Below are positions 1 through 11,859 of a stretch of 64,000 bases of DNA, one piece after another; within the stretch, counting starts at the first letter, position 1, and each line of letters starts with the position of its first letter. The stretch is from NCBI RefSeq assembly GCF_030077875.1, contig NZ_JASEJT010000010.1, positions 89,450-153,449 of the forward strand, in the 5' to 3' direction. The notes beneath the pieces are model-generated. The model saw only the letters and a program-made list of their open reading frames with translations. It was not told the DNA's origin and did no database searches. The position numbers and the translations under genes were made by a program. This stretch comes from Mycoplasma phocimorsus (lineage in GTDB: Bacteria; Bacillota_I; Bacilli_A; Mycoplasmatales; Metamycoplasmataceae).

Positions 1-59
1 AGTTCAGGCATGCTTTTATTATATCAAATAAATAATCATTATTTTAACAATATAAATAA

Positions 60-65
60 TATAAT
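60..65 (+). promoter_or_regulatory. -10 box just upstream of the S1-domain gene
   Basis: A perfect TATAAT lies 7 nt before the ATG at 73 and there is no Shine-Dalgarno sequence between them. Transcription starting about 7 nt after the box would begin at or next to the ATG, so the mRNA would be leaderless. This also favours the ATG at 73 over an upstream start at 10, which would lie ahead of the promoter. Confidence 0.5.
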
Positions 66-72
66 AATTAAT

Positions 73-393
73 ATGTATATAGGTCAGAACATAAAGGTTA
101 TAATAAAAAAAGTAAATCATAATTCGCTGCTTGTTGAATATAAACATGCTAAAAGCATTATTGAATATGATGATATTTTAGATTATAAAAATTACAATTT
201 AAAAGATATCTTCAGTGTAAATGAAATAATAAATGTTAAAGTTATTAACATTATTGATGCTAACAACTTTAATGCCTCTTTTAAAGTTTTACACCGCAAT
301 TTTTCTAAATTACAAACAAAATTTTTTATTAAAGAAACACCAGGCGGCTTTAATAAACTTAAACGTTATATAACAAAGGAATATAATGAGTAA
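73..393 (+). CDS. S1-type RNA-binding domain protein
   Basis: This is a small protein of about 106 residues. Its first 75 residues fit one S1 (OB-fold) RNA-binding domain, beginning MYIGQNIKVIIKKV and including the strand KVINIIDANNFNASFK. A short basic tail follows, with ETPGGFNKLKRYI. Small single-S1 proteins of this kind (general stress protein 13 / YabR-like) are common in Firmicutes and Mollicutes and probably bind ribosomes or mRNA. I chose the ATG at 73 because a -10 box sits 7 nt before it and the upstream residues do not look like S1 sequence. The 3' end overlaps the next gene by 8 nt (ATGAGTAA), so the two are translationally coupled. The family is fairly sure; the exact role is not known. 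Confidence 0.75.
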   Translation: MYIGQNIKVIIKKVNHNSLLVEYKHAKSIIEYDDILDYKNYNLKDIFSVNEIINVKVINIIDANNFNASFKVLHRNFSKLQTKFFIKETPGGFNKLKRYITKEYNE

Positions 394-1585
394 AATTAAA
401 ATTAATTACAATTATATAGATATTGAAAGAGCACTTAAGAATTTTTCTTCAAAAACATTTGAAGTAGTTAAAGAAATTAATAATTATAGTGTTAAAGATT
501 TTGAATATTTTAACTATAAAGATACAATTTACGGCTATAACATTAAAACCTTTGAAAAAATCTTTCAACAAGTTAATGAAATATATGCTTCTGATATTGA
601 ATACTGTTTAGTTATTTGTCCTAAAACTGTTTCATTACAAATTGAAATGATAATTAAATTTTTAATTAATAAATATTTAGATAATCGAAAATATATTCAA
701 ATCAAATTTGTTTCTCCAGATGATGTAACTTCTAAAATTGATTTTTTAAAGCATAAATTTTATGAAAAGAAATTTATTTTAGTTAACTATATTTTTAAAG
801 ATAATAAATCACAAAATTATTTATTTGAAATTTTTAAAACAATTTTAATTAAAAATATTGGTTTTTATAATGCAAAAAAATTAATTTATTATGGTATTAA
901 AACTTCTGATTTACAAAATTTATATTTTGCTAAATATGAGGGTTATAAAACATTAATAATTAATGAAAAATTATCAGAAGAATTTTCAATTTATTCTATT
1001 CCTTCACTTTTTATTCTTGCTCTTAGCGGTGTAGATTCTAAACAATTAGTTGATGCCGCTATTGAAGCGTTTGATGAATTTGACTATGAAGATATTAAAC
1101 TTAACGTATTTCTTGAATATGTTACAATTCTTTTAAGTTTAGATTTTGATTTTTTAACGCTTAGTTCATTTGATCCTGCAACTGATATAGTTGCTGAATT
1201 TGTAAAAGAATATCTTTTTATTATTTCTAATTCTATTGTTCGTACTTCGAGTTTTCCAAATACATATTTTGCTAATTGAACTTCTAAATTTAACATAAAA
1301 TGTTTACAACATTTTATATGAATTAAAGAAAAAAGATTTGATTATGAAATTTATGATGATGTTAATGATGAAGATCATCTTTCTCATTTAGATGTTTTAA
1401 ACATTAACAAGATGCAAGATACTCTTTATAATATGTCCAAAGATATTCAAGGCGAATATGGATATCGCCCATTAATAGAATTAATTTTAACTGATCGAAG
1501 CGAAATATCAATTAGTCAATTTATTATTTTTATTCAAAAAGTTTCATTATTGCTTAAATATTTAAGATCTAAAAAACATAAATAA
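386..1585 (+). CDS. Phosphoglucose isomerase-like protein lacking catalytic motifs (probable pseudoenzyme)
   Basis: This is a 399-residue protein with UGA as Trp. Its segment order follows glucose-6-phosphate isomerase. SIPSLFILALSGVDSKQLVD aligns with the family stretch GLLPIAVAGI..., VAEFVKEYLF aligns with FAEWWKQLFGE, and RPLIELILTDRSEISISQF aligns with the C-terminal stretch before the family's final helix. The defining motifs are absent: GIGGSxLG is replaced by ICPKTVSLQ, SKSGTT by a sequence around FKDNKSQ, and the GGRFS signature by SEEFSIYS. The usual NPFDQPGVE-type end is also missing. It is therefore shorter than typical Pgi (about 420-440) and probably inactive. It is translationally coupled to the S1-domain gene. 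It could be a regulatory or structural relative; homology is inferred by eye. Confidence 0.55.
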
Positions 1586-1586
1586 T

Positions 1587-1612
1587 AGCAGGCTAAAGCC
1601 TGTTTTATTTTG
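1587..1612 (+). terminator. Hairpin between convergent genes
   Basis: A stem AGCAGGC/GCCTGTT with a TAAA loop follows the stop codon of the isomerase-like gene directly and is followed by TTTATTTT. It separates this transcript from the converging lipoprotein gene, whose last codons overlap the T-rich tail. Confidence 0.75.
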
Positions 1613-3578
1613 ATATTATTTGACTTAAAAAACTATTTGTAATTGTTGAAAAAGAGCTATTTTTATCAATTTGTTTAGAAATGGTTGAAAAAATATCAAT
1701 AGCTTCACGTGTTTTATTAAATGTACTACTAGAAATAGAAATAGTTGTTGTTAATAAATCTATTACTCCCCGAGCAATTTTCATACTTTTTGGTATTTGA
1801 TTTTTAAGTAAAATCATGCTCGATTCAATAGTATCTAATATAGGATCAACAATTAAGGTTAATGTTGAAATAGCTTGAGATGATGTAATTTCTTTAGTTA
1901 TTGTTGTAATAATTACATCGATAATAGTTTTAAGCGCACCTTCTTTTTTAGTTTTATTTTTATTATCACCAATTAAAGCTTTTAATAATTTTGAAATAGC
2001 TTTAATTTTATCTTGCGAAATTTCTTTAGAAATTTTAGCTTTAATCATCACATCATTAATAGTTTTTATAACACTATAACTAGAATCAGCTATAAATGAT
2101 AATATTGAATATATTACATCTTTAATAACTATATAAGGTAATTCACTATTATTTCAATCTTCAATAAGTTCATGTTTAATTATTCCATTTTTAAAAGTAT
2201 TTAATATATGAATAATTCCTGAATTTAAAATACTTAAAGCGCTATTAATTCCTGAACGTATTATCTTTGCTTTTTCGTTTAATTCAGGGTAAATATATTT
2301 ACATTTAGCATAATCCCATTTAAGAAATAATCCTTTTTCATCTTCTGCTTCTCAAGCAAATTTTTTTCAGTTTCATTCTCATATATGTTTGCCATCATTA
2401 GCTGCTGGTATTAATGAAATAATAACACTAGCCGCACTATCTTTAAGTCTTATCATATATTCACTTAATTCATCAAAGCTCATTTTTCCACCTAATGAGC
2501 CATTGATAATTAAATAAATAGTATCAAAAAGAAAATTAAACATTGGAACTAATTCTCGAGCTTCAGTTCAAGAAAGAGCGTAAATGCCAATTTTGCTAAA
2601 TATTTTTTTTATTGAACTGTCTTTTTCTTGGGATTTTTCTATTTCATTTTTGATTAATTCATCATCTTCTAAAATGCCAATTAGCATTCTTTGAATACTT
2701 TTTAAAGATGAAAGAGCTGCACAACGTTGGGAATAAAATCTTTTATATCTAGTTAGCTTGGGATTAGCACTAATTATTACAGGTTTTTGTGTATCATTTG
2801 AAAGTTTTATTTTTGAAAATTGACCATCAAAAGCAATTTCTTGATTTTGAAATTTTCATTTTAAGCTATCAGTAATAAAATCTTCAGGCTCATACTTATT
2901 TCCTAAATCCTTTTTTGAAAGATCATTAATTGTTAATAATGAATTAATATTAATTGTTCCATCTTCTTCAAGATATGTATTTTTTTGAATTAATTTATCA
3001 AAAATTTTAAACTTTACTTCAACAAGTTTTTTAAGTTTTAAAATTAATTCAATATTTGAATTAGATTTTTTAATCAATAATTTTTTATCTAATTCAAATG
3101 CTTCATTATTTTTAATCTGCAATAAGTCTTGTTTAGTTAGTTGCTGAATTTCATGATTATTTTTAAGTCAAATTTCTTTAACTTTATAACCTTCAAAGCA
3201 TCGCTGATTTAGCTCTGAAATAATTTCTGAATTTTTTAATCGCTCAAACTCTTTTAATTGAAATGGTATTTTAAGAATGATTTCATTTTTTTTAGCAATA
3301 AAATTATTTTCAATTTGATTTATTTTTTCTAATTCAAATTTAGATTCATCATTAATTTCTCTTATAATATTTTCATAATTATTTTCTTGTTTTGATAAAT
3401 TGTTATTATTTAATTGCAATAAAAAATTATTTTCAATTTGTTCTTGTTTTAATTTGTTTAATTCATAATTTAATTTATTTAATTTATCTTTATTTATGAC
3501 TTGTATTTGACAACTAATACTAGTTAGTGCAATAAAAGGGAATATTAAGAATATTCCCCATTTTTTTATATTTTTAAT
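1605..3578 (-). CDS. Large lipoprotein, coiled-coil N-terminal half, function unknown
   Basis: This is one continuous frame of about 657 codons once UGA is read as Trp. I checked every triplet from 2052 to 2858 and the join at 3123-3170 and found no TAA or TAG. The N-terminus reads IKNIKKWGIFLIFPFIAL followed by the lipobox TSISC (Cys23), so it is an exported, lipid-anchored surface protein. Residues of about 30-190 are Lys/Glu/Asn-rich and probably coiled coil. The middle is Trp-rich (several UGA codons near 2352-2381), and the C-terminal third is a series of amphipathic helices. There is no ATG, GTG or TTG in a position that would include the signal peptide. A ribosome binding site (GGAG, 3587-3584) precedes ATT codons at 3581 and 3578, and I placed the start at the ATT at 3578. 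I do not recognise a functional family. Confidence 0.65.
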
Positions 3579-3787
3579 AATTTCTCCAATCTGTCATTTT
3601 AATGACAAAATTAATAAATAAAAATAATAAAAATATTTAAAAAAAAGAAATAATTAAGAAAAATGTTTAATTTTTCACATTTTTACCTGTTGAGTATTGT
3701 GCTGATAAGAGCACTATATATACAACTTATAATGTTTATGTTAATTTATAAAGAATAATTAATTAGTATTAATTAAAGAGGTATTTC

Positions 3788-6700
3788 ATGGGATCGAAAA
3801 ATAAATTATTAAAAATTAATTTAGCATTAATAGCTTTGCCTATTTCAATTGGCACAACAGTTATTTCTTGTAGTTTTAATAAATACAATATTATATTTGA
3901 AGATGATAATAATGTAATTGCATTAAATGAAAACGCTGATTATTATTTATCTAAATATGGAATGTATTTAAAAGAACCGATGTTAAAAGACGGTTATGAG
4001 TTTAAGGGATGAAAACTTAATGGTAAATATGTAAATAAAATTAAAAAGGGACATAGTGGAGATGTACTTATTTCTGTTGAGTATCAGAAAGTTAATTCCG
4101 AATATGATAAATATAAAAATAAGTATGATACTTTACTTTCTATTTCTGATGATATATTAAAGGGTAAAGAGCTTTTTAATAAAAATGAATTTAAACAATT
4201 ACTTAGTGAATTTTCTACTAAAAAATCTTTAGTAATAAGAAAAATAGAAGCATTAGAAAGAGATATTAAAGAGCAGGTTAAATCTGAATTTAATAATTAT
4301 ATTACAAGAAAAATTTCACAAACTTCCAAATACTCTAATTCTCATAAAGAACTTAATTTAAAAATTGATCAAGAAATGAAAGAATTTACTAAAGAGCTTG
4401 ATAAATTTTTTTCTTCAGGTAGTTTTAGTAAACAAACTTTAGACACATATAAAGAAGAAATTAAAAACAAGTTTTTAAAATATGAGTTTGATAATATTAA
4501 GCTTGAAGATTCAATATCAAATGAAAAGCAATCTTCAATTAATCAGTTTATTACTAAAAACTTTAATGTTATTTTCAACTTTAATTCAAAAGCATCTTGA
4601 AAAGAATATGTTTCTAAATATAAAAGAGGTCTTGCTCTTTTAAAAGAAGTTAAACGCGAAAGTGAAAAAGAACAATTATTTGAAATATTTGAACAAAAAA
4701 TTAAAGAATACAATATTAGTTTATTTGCTAATTTTGAAAACCAAATTAACGCTAATTTTGATAGTATAGACTTATTAAAAATACCAGTTGAATATATTAG
4801 CGTGTTTGATAATGAAATTCGTGAACAATTTATCTTTTTACAAGAACAAAGCATAATTAATGCTCTTGATCTTCAAATGATTGAACTTAAAAATGAATTC
4901 TCAAGTAACTTTACCATTGAAAAAGGTAAAGCAATGATTGAAAAATTTTACAAACTTACAAGCAAAGCGTTAGCATATATTTTTTCTCCAGATAAATATC
5001 AAGAAATTAAATTAAGAGAAAAATACTTTTTAGCTCAAGAAGCTGTTGAAGAATTTTTAAATAATTTTAATATATCAAAAGGATTTGTTGATAGTTTACT
5101 TGAACAAGTTATTAATAATGATATTGCAAATGAAGATATAAAAAATGCTGTATATGATCTTAAAAAATTAGTAAATGACTATTTTTTAAGTGGTAAAAGA
5201 AAAAAATTAAGCACTTCTGATATCACAAAAATTGCAGGTTCAATTATTGCTGGAGCAGGCGGAGTAGCTGGTGGTGCTTATTTAATTAGCAAAGGTCTTG
5301 AACTTAAAAAAGCTAATGATAATTTATTTTTAACTAAAGTAGGGTTAATTGACACTATTTCTAAACTTGAAATTAAAAATAATAAACATCATGATGTTAC
5401 ACCTTATTCTGCTGATACTAAAAGTTTACAAATGCTTTTTGATAAAGAAATAAGAAATGCTTTAATTAAGGAAGAATTAAAAAATCAATTTCCTGAAGTA
5501 AAAGGAACTGAAAATAAAGTTTCATGAAGACTAAAAGATCGAGGAACTACAGAAAGTGGAAAGCTTAAAGATACTAAAATTGAAGTTTGATATGGTTATT
5601 CAGATCCAAAAGTTATTACTATCAATGAAATTAAGGGATTTAAAACGGACGCTGAAATTTTAGAAGATATTGCTAATATAGAAACAGCTGAATTTAGAAA
5701 TAAATCTTCCATTTTAGCTACTGAAGCATTTAATGGACCTAAACAGGTTATGGAAGAAGAATTGTCATCAACTGAAGAAGCAAGTCAGACAACAAATGAA
5801 TATTTTCAAAAACATGTTTACAATTTAAATTTACCTTTAGGTGTTAAATGAAAAGTTGTTGAACCTGGAACTGTTTCAAATTCAGGCAGAAAAATAGGTG
5901 AATCTATTATTGAGTTATATTTCCGTGAAAATGATAATGAAACTTCAAAGAAAAAAGTTTATCTTAATGGATTTTCTGGATTTAAAAAAGATAATAATGA
6001 TACAGAGTTATTAAAAAGTATTAAGTTTTATTACAGAGTTAAAAAAGAAGAAGATAAAAAATCAAAAGCTGAATATTGAGGAATGCATCTTTGAGGCGAT
6101 GGTTGAAAAGGTGGTAATATTAATTGAAATGAAAATCCTAAAAAATTTAATATTAGTGCAAATGAAGATGGATTTTATTATGTAGAAATTAATAATATAG
6201 ATTCTGCAAAAGATCTTTGATATATTGTTCATGACATGAATCATAAAAATAATGAAGCTGCTATTCTTGATACTTCTCATGATGAAGTATGATTCAATGA
6301 GGGCGATCCTAATCCCCATTATAAAAAACCTACTTATTGATTAGATAGATTTGAAAGAGTTGCTTATGATGAATTAGAAATTGATATTATTGCAAATAAT
6401 GATATTAATGATTTTCAGTTAAAACTTAAATTATTCAATACTTTAGATAAATATAACTCTCTTGTACCTATTAATTCAAATAATTATGAAATTACTAAAA
6501 TAGGTAATAATGATATGTCTGGGTTAGATAATGGTAAAAAAAGAACAAAATTAAAAATTAAATTTAAACCTGAATATTTAAAAAAACCAAGTAAACATTA
6601 TGACAAAATAGATTTAGGCGATATTTTCACTGCAAGTTATGATGGTGAGAATTTAGGTGCAGCAACTTATGCTAGAAGATTGTTTGAAGGTGAAGAATAT

Positions 6701-9700
6701 ACATATGATACAGATTATATGTGATATTGAACACCTGATTTAGGTGCTAACATGATTAGTTCAACCGAAGTAGAAGTTAAGTTATGAGCACCAGCTTCAA
6801 AAACAGTCCATATTCAACTTTATGATAAAAATAATCATAATAAAAAAGTTGGTAAACCAATAGCACTTACTCAAGGTGATAAAAAAAATGAAAGAATTTG
6901 AAGCGCCAAAATTCATACCCAAATGCCTGAACTATATTGAGAATTTCCGTATTTTGCATCTTTAGATGGTTATTATTATGAATATATTTTAAATATGAAT
7001 ACTAAATATGAAAAAATAGTATTAGACCCATATGCAAAATCTATGGCAGCACATAAACCAGGTGAAGTAGGTAAAGGTGCATTTGTAGATATGAATTCTT
7101 CAAGAGCGGGAATTTATAACCTTTCAAAATCGCAAGGTATATTTTCAGGTGGTCTTGAAGGTAAACTAAATAAAATGATCGGTTATGAAGTTCATGTTAG
7201 AGATTATACAATCTCTAGAGATGATGTTGCTTATAAAGGAACATTTAGGGGTATGGCAAATTGAGATGCTGGAATTGAGTATCTTAAAGATTTAGGTATT
7301 ACACATGTTCAGTTTCTTCCATTGCAAAATTATTCTTCCGTTGATGAAACTTCACAGGGTTGAACTAATGGAAATGGTGAAGTAAAAAAAGAAGGAGAAA
7401 AAGAAGTATATACTAGAACTAAAGCTCCTAATTATAATTGAGGTTATGATCCTCATAACTACTTTACAATTGAAGGATGACTTTCTTCAGATCCAAAAGA
7501 TCCATATTCAAGAATTTCTGAATTAAGAGCGCTTATTAAGAAATTACATGATAACGGAATTGGAGTTATTGCCGATGTTGTTTATAACCATATGGCTGAA
7601 AATTGATTTTTAGATAATATTGTTCCTAACCATTATTTCAGAAGACCAGGAGGACCTACGCCTGTTGGTGGTCCTGCTTTAGCTTCTGAAAATAAAATGG
7701 CTAGAAAAATTATTATTGAAAGCGCTAAATGATTGGTTGATCAATATGGTGTAGATGGTTTTAGATTTGACTTAATGGGATTTATTGATAAAGAAACTAT
7801 TAGACTAATTAAAGATAAAGTTAAAACTCCTGATGGCCATGATTTGATTATGTATGGAGAGTCTTGAGACTTTTCTGATTTGCCTCCATCACAACGTCTT
7901 GTGAAAGGTGAAACTAAAGCTCTTCAAGGTGGAGTTCCTGGAGTTGGTTATTTTAATGATACTATTAGAGATATTATTAAAGGACAAGTAGGAGATCATG
8001 AAGGTACTAAAAAAGGTTGAGTGCATAACACTGAAGAAGATAATGGATATAAAAAAACTAAACAATTAAGATCTGCTTTACTTGCTGGTATTACTAAACA
8101 GGCACAAAATAATAAAGATACTGGCAATAATTATGCTGATATCTTTACTAAAGACAATAATCCAGATAATGAATATCAAAACAAAAAAAGTTTGACCAAT
8201 AAAGAGGACTATGTAACATTTACAAATGAACCTAATGAAGCAATTCAATATCAAACTATTCATGATGGTTATACATTATGGGATAAGCTAAACATAGCTA
8301 GTCCCAAGTTGAAAGATAGTGATGGTAAAGATCTATCTGATGAACAACTTCAAATTAAACACAAAATTAAATTAGCAAAACAATCTCTAGGATTAATGTT
8401 TGCCGGGCAAGGAAGAATTGTTTTACAAGGAGGAGATGAAATCGGTAGAACTAAACCGCTTTCATTAGGAGATGCTAACCCTGAACGTGCTGAAGGCAGC
8501 ACTAATGCCATTAGAAAAGAAGCTTTACCGGATATTTTACATAAAGAAACAGGTAGAGCAAGAGTTATTGTAGATTATAAATATCATGATAATTCATATA
8601 ATGCTTCTGATTGAGCTAACTCATATAAGTGAAAACGTTTTGATAAAAACTTTGCTGGTGGTGCATTTGTTGATTTACATAAATATGTAAAAGATGTTAT
8701 TAAACTAAGAAAAGAAAACTATGAATTCAGATTTGAAACAGCTCAAGAAATAGTAGATAATTTTAGATTTATAGGTGGTAAAAATAATAATCATAATAAT
8801 CAAGGACCATATTCTAAATTAGATGATTTAGGTGATGAATTTACATTAGTATTTTTTAATGCTCCTGAAAGTGCTAGAAATAAAACATGATATTTAGCTG
8901 GTGAATTTTGTGGTAAGGACAATTTAAGTAAAGCACCAATTAAAAATGAAAATATTCATAGTAAAGTTTATATTGATAAAGATGGTAAGGGAGTTGTAAA
9001 AATTAATGGCGCAGATCTAAAACACCTTAAAACTGGAATACATTCTGAATGAGGCGGAAATGATAAAGAAAAAGAAATAATTAATTTTAAATTAGTTGAT
9101 GGAAGTGGCCAATGAACTGCAGTTGATGGCGCTAATTCTGAAACTGGAAATACAAAAATTCCTTTAACATCATTTAATAGAGATAAAACAGCATATATAA
9201 ATTTAAAAGTTATGGATGAAAATGTTTCTCTTCTAAATAATGTTAAACCATATAATAATGATGAAGATACTGATAAAGTTATTCAATATAGAATACAAGC
9301 ATCTGCCAATAAAAATTATTCCCAATTTATTGTAATTTCTAATCCATTTGATGATGCGATTCTTGTTAATGAACAAATTGATGAATCTTGAGAATTATTA
9401 ATAAGCGAAAATGGTAAGCCCGAATTAATTACTGAACTTGATAAAGATAGAGGCTATGTAGCAGGTACACCTATAACACCTGCACATAGTACAATAGTAC
9501 TTGGTAAAAGAAGAAAAATTAATTCTAAAACTCTTGAAAAACTAGAGCCTAAGGTTAGAGAAGAATCCATTAATGCTATTTTTAAAAAAGAAGTTGAAAA
9601 CTTATCATTTAGTGAGATTACAGATATTAATAATGAACAATTTAAAGATAAAATAGAGTTTAATAATATTCCTGAAGGATATGAGCCTGAAATAACAGAA

Positions 9701-10564
9701 GTTAAAAAAGAAGACATGAAGCCTGAAGGACAAACTAAAGGTATTCTTATAAAATACAAAGTTAAACCTAAAGAATCTGCAAGAAAAAAAAGATCAATTG
9801 ATTCACAATCTATTGAAAAACAACTTTGAATACCAGAATACTCATTTAAAAACAAATTAACCAATTTAGCTGAAAATGTTGAAGTTAAATTAAATGATAA
9901 ATTATTAAATCTTACTTGAGATGAAGTAAAAAGACGCAATCCCGATTTTATTAAGAAAAATTTAATATTCACTAATATTAAAGAACAAAAATTATTCTTT
10001 AATAACTTAGAAGTTAAAATAGAAGATAATCAAATTAGAGTTAATTTTGATATATATAATGATGAAACTTATAATAGGTCTAATTCACATAGAGTGAATA
10101 GAAACATTTCTAAAATGTTATTTAAAAATGAAGCTATTTATTTAGATTATTTAATTCTTAATTTTGATCAAGAATCAGGTGATTGAGGTCTCCACGTTTG
10201 AGAAGATGGATTTAAATATGCTTATAGAACTACTGAAAATAGTTTTACAGAAACTAATAAAAATCCATCTAATAATAAAGAGCAATCATTCGGCTCATTA
10301 CCAGAATGAAATGAAAATAATTGAAAATTCAAAAATAAAAAAATTGTCTTTAAAAATATAAATATTAAACAAATTAGCGAATTTGTAATTCATAAAGAAA
10401 ATGGCAACAGTGAAAAATCATTTAACGGCGGTAATTTAAAATGACCAATTAATGATATGTTAAAAATCGTTAATAAAGGTGGAGCTACAATAGCTGAATA
10501 CTGAGTTAAAAAAGGCGATTATAAAGTGTATGCAGATAAAGATTATAAAAAAGCAGTTAATTAA
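3788..10564 (+). CDS. pulA: Giant surface lipoprotein pullulanase (type I, GH13) with starch-binding domains
   Basis: Reading UGA as Trp gives a single frame of about 2258 residues. A lipoprotein signal peptide ends at Cys28 (TVISC). Residues of about 32-90 form an InlB/Listeria-Bacteroides-type repeat (DGYEFKGW). A long helical region follows, with a glycine-rich membrane-like segment at about 480-503. A pullulanase-type starch-binding (CBM41/PUD) motif WGMHLWGDGW is at about 764, and a CBM48-like segment (VKLWAPASKTVHIQLYD) at about 1000. The catalytic domain has the type I pullulanase signature YNWGYDP (1216-1222), region I DVVYNH, nucleophile Asp1328 in GFRFDLMGF, acid/base Glu1358 in YGESWD, and Asp1493 in IHDGYTLWDKL. 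A second CBM41-like motif, WGLHVWEDGF, is near 2133. The family hydrolyses alpha-1,6 branches of pullulan, glycogen and limit dextrins; here it would act at the cell surface and feed the maltodextrin transporter at 55-63 kb. A dibasic stretch RKKRS (about 1999) could be a processing site. Typical bacterial pullulanases are 700-1200 residues, so this one is very long. Confidence 0.93.
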
Positions 10565-10617
10565 TAATTAAGAATTTAAAAATATATTTCTTTTATTTAT
10601 ATAATATAATAATTTTT

Positions 10618-10647
10618 AAACATTTATTTTGCAATAAATGTTTTTTT
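10618..10647 (+). terminator. Rho-independent terminator after the pullulanase gene
   Basis: The stem ACATTTATT/AATAAATGT has a TTGC loop and is followed by a run of seven T. It ends just 18 nt before the next start codon, so the next gene must have its promoter inside or just upstream of this hairpin, or be expressed by read-through. Confidence 0.8.
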
Positions 10648-10664
10648 ATAAAGGGGAGTTGTAA

Positions 10665-11609
10665 ATGAAATTGAAGAATGTATTATCTGGAATAAACGGA
10701 ACCATAGGATTAATGGCCATATTATTAATAAGTGCTTCAGTAAATAATTCTAGCGTTGAAAAAGAAGAGTTAATTACTGATAAGAAAAAGCAACAATTAA
10801 AAAAAGACATTAACAAAAAAAATCATAATTTTTTCTTTAAAGAAAATAATGACATTACTAATAAATTAATGTCCCCTCTTTCAGCTCTCAAATCAATTCC
10901 TACCCCTATACTATCTTCACCTAAAATTCCTTCAGCCCAGAGTATTATTTGAAATGCACTTAAAGATTGATGAAAAAATTGAATTAGTCCAATATTTTAT
11001 GGATTAATTGGCGTTAGTTCTTCAATTGGTCTAGGTTATGTTTTATATACAGAATATTGAAAAAATAAAAGAAATTTTAAGCTTGAAGATAAACAAAATT
11101 TAAAGATAACATTGGAACTTTATCCTAAAGATGATAAAAACAAAAATAATTGATATGGTTTATTTTATAATAATAATTCAACTTTATATACTGAATGTTC
11201 TTGCCAAAGAAGATTTAAAAATGGGAGTAATACTTTTCTTTCAGTTTCATATATTTTAAGAAATGGCCCAAATAATCCAGGTTTAATTTTATATAAAGAA
11301 GATAAAACAGATTCAAAAAAAACAGAAGTAGAAACACCATGATTTCCAATTATCGATTATTATCCAGGAGCTAATAAAGTTCCATTTTATAAATATGGTA
11401 GTAAAAATGAAAAATTAGGTGACCTAGTTATAAAAAGAGAAATAATAAATGATGATAAATTATGCGACACGTATAAAAAAATGATTAATGAAACAGATTA
11501 TAAATGTGAATTTTCATGTTGTGTAGCTATTGAAAAGAAAAAATGTGATAAACAACAATGTACTAGTAATTCTGCTAATTGTATTTGTAAAAATAATATG
11601 TCAAAATAA
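10665..11609 (+). CDS. Exported protein with Cys-rich tail, family copy 1
   Basis: This 314-residue protein belongs to a family I do not recognise; two further copies lie at 12964 and 14447. A hydrophobic N-terminus (GTIGLMAILLISASV, no lipobox Cys) is followed by a Lys/Asn-rich linker, a Trp-rich segment and a second membrane segment at about 105-130 (FYGLIGVSSSIGLGYVLY). The conserved C-terminal domain starts after KNKRNFKL and contains LKITLELYP, WYGLFYN, ECSCQRRFK, SVSYILRNGP, IIDYYPGANK and KLGDLVIKREI. The tail carries eight cysteines in about 48 residues (FSCCVAIEKKKC and others). The ribosome binding site is AAAGGGGAG. It lacks the N-terminal InlB-like module that the other copies have. 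The topology and the Cys pattern suggest an exposed or metal-binding tail, but this is inference only. Confidence 0.75.
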
Positions 11610-11859
11610 ATTATATTTATATAGAAATAAAAAATAATGGATATTTCTACTATTTTTTAGTTAATCATATTTAAAAAAGTGACTGCCAACATAAACAAGA
11701 AATAACAAAAAACGATTTAAAATAATTTGAGATTAATATAAAACTAAAATTTAAATATATTTAATAAAAAGAAAAGTTAAATTATGTTTATTTTTGGTTT
11801 TATAATAAAAATAGATTTTGAGACGATTTTCAATTAAAAATGACTTAAAGTATATTATT

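Noticed and set aside
9454..9972. Minus-strand frame of 172 codons
   Set aside because: It is antisense to the C-terminal part of the pullulanase gene, with no ribosome binding site or recognisable domain.
3788..10564. Apparent series of many short separate genes
   Set aside because: The breaks are all UGA codons in one frame; with UGA as Trp they form a single pullulanase gene with motifs in order.
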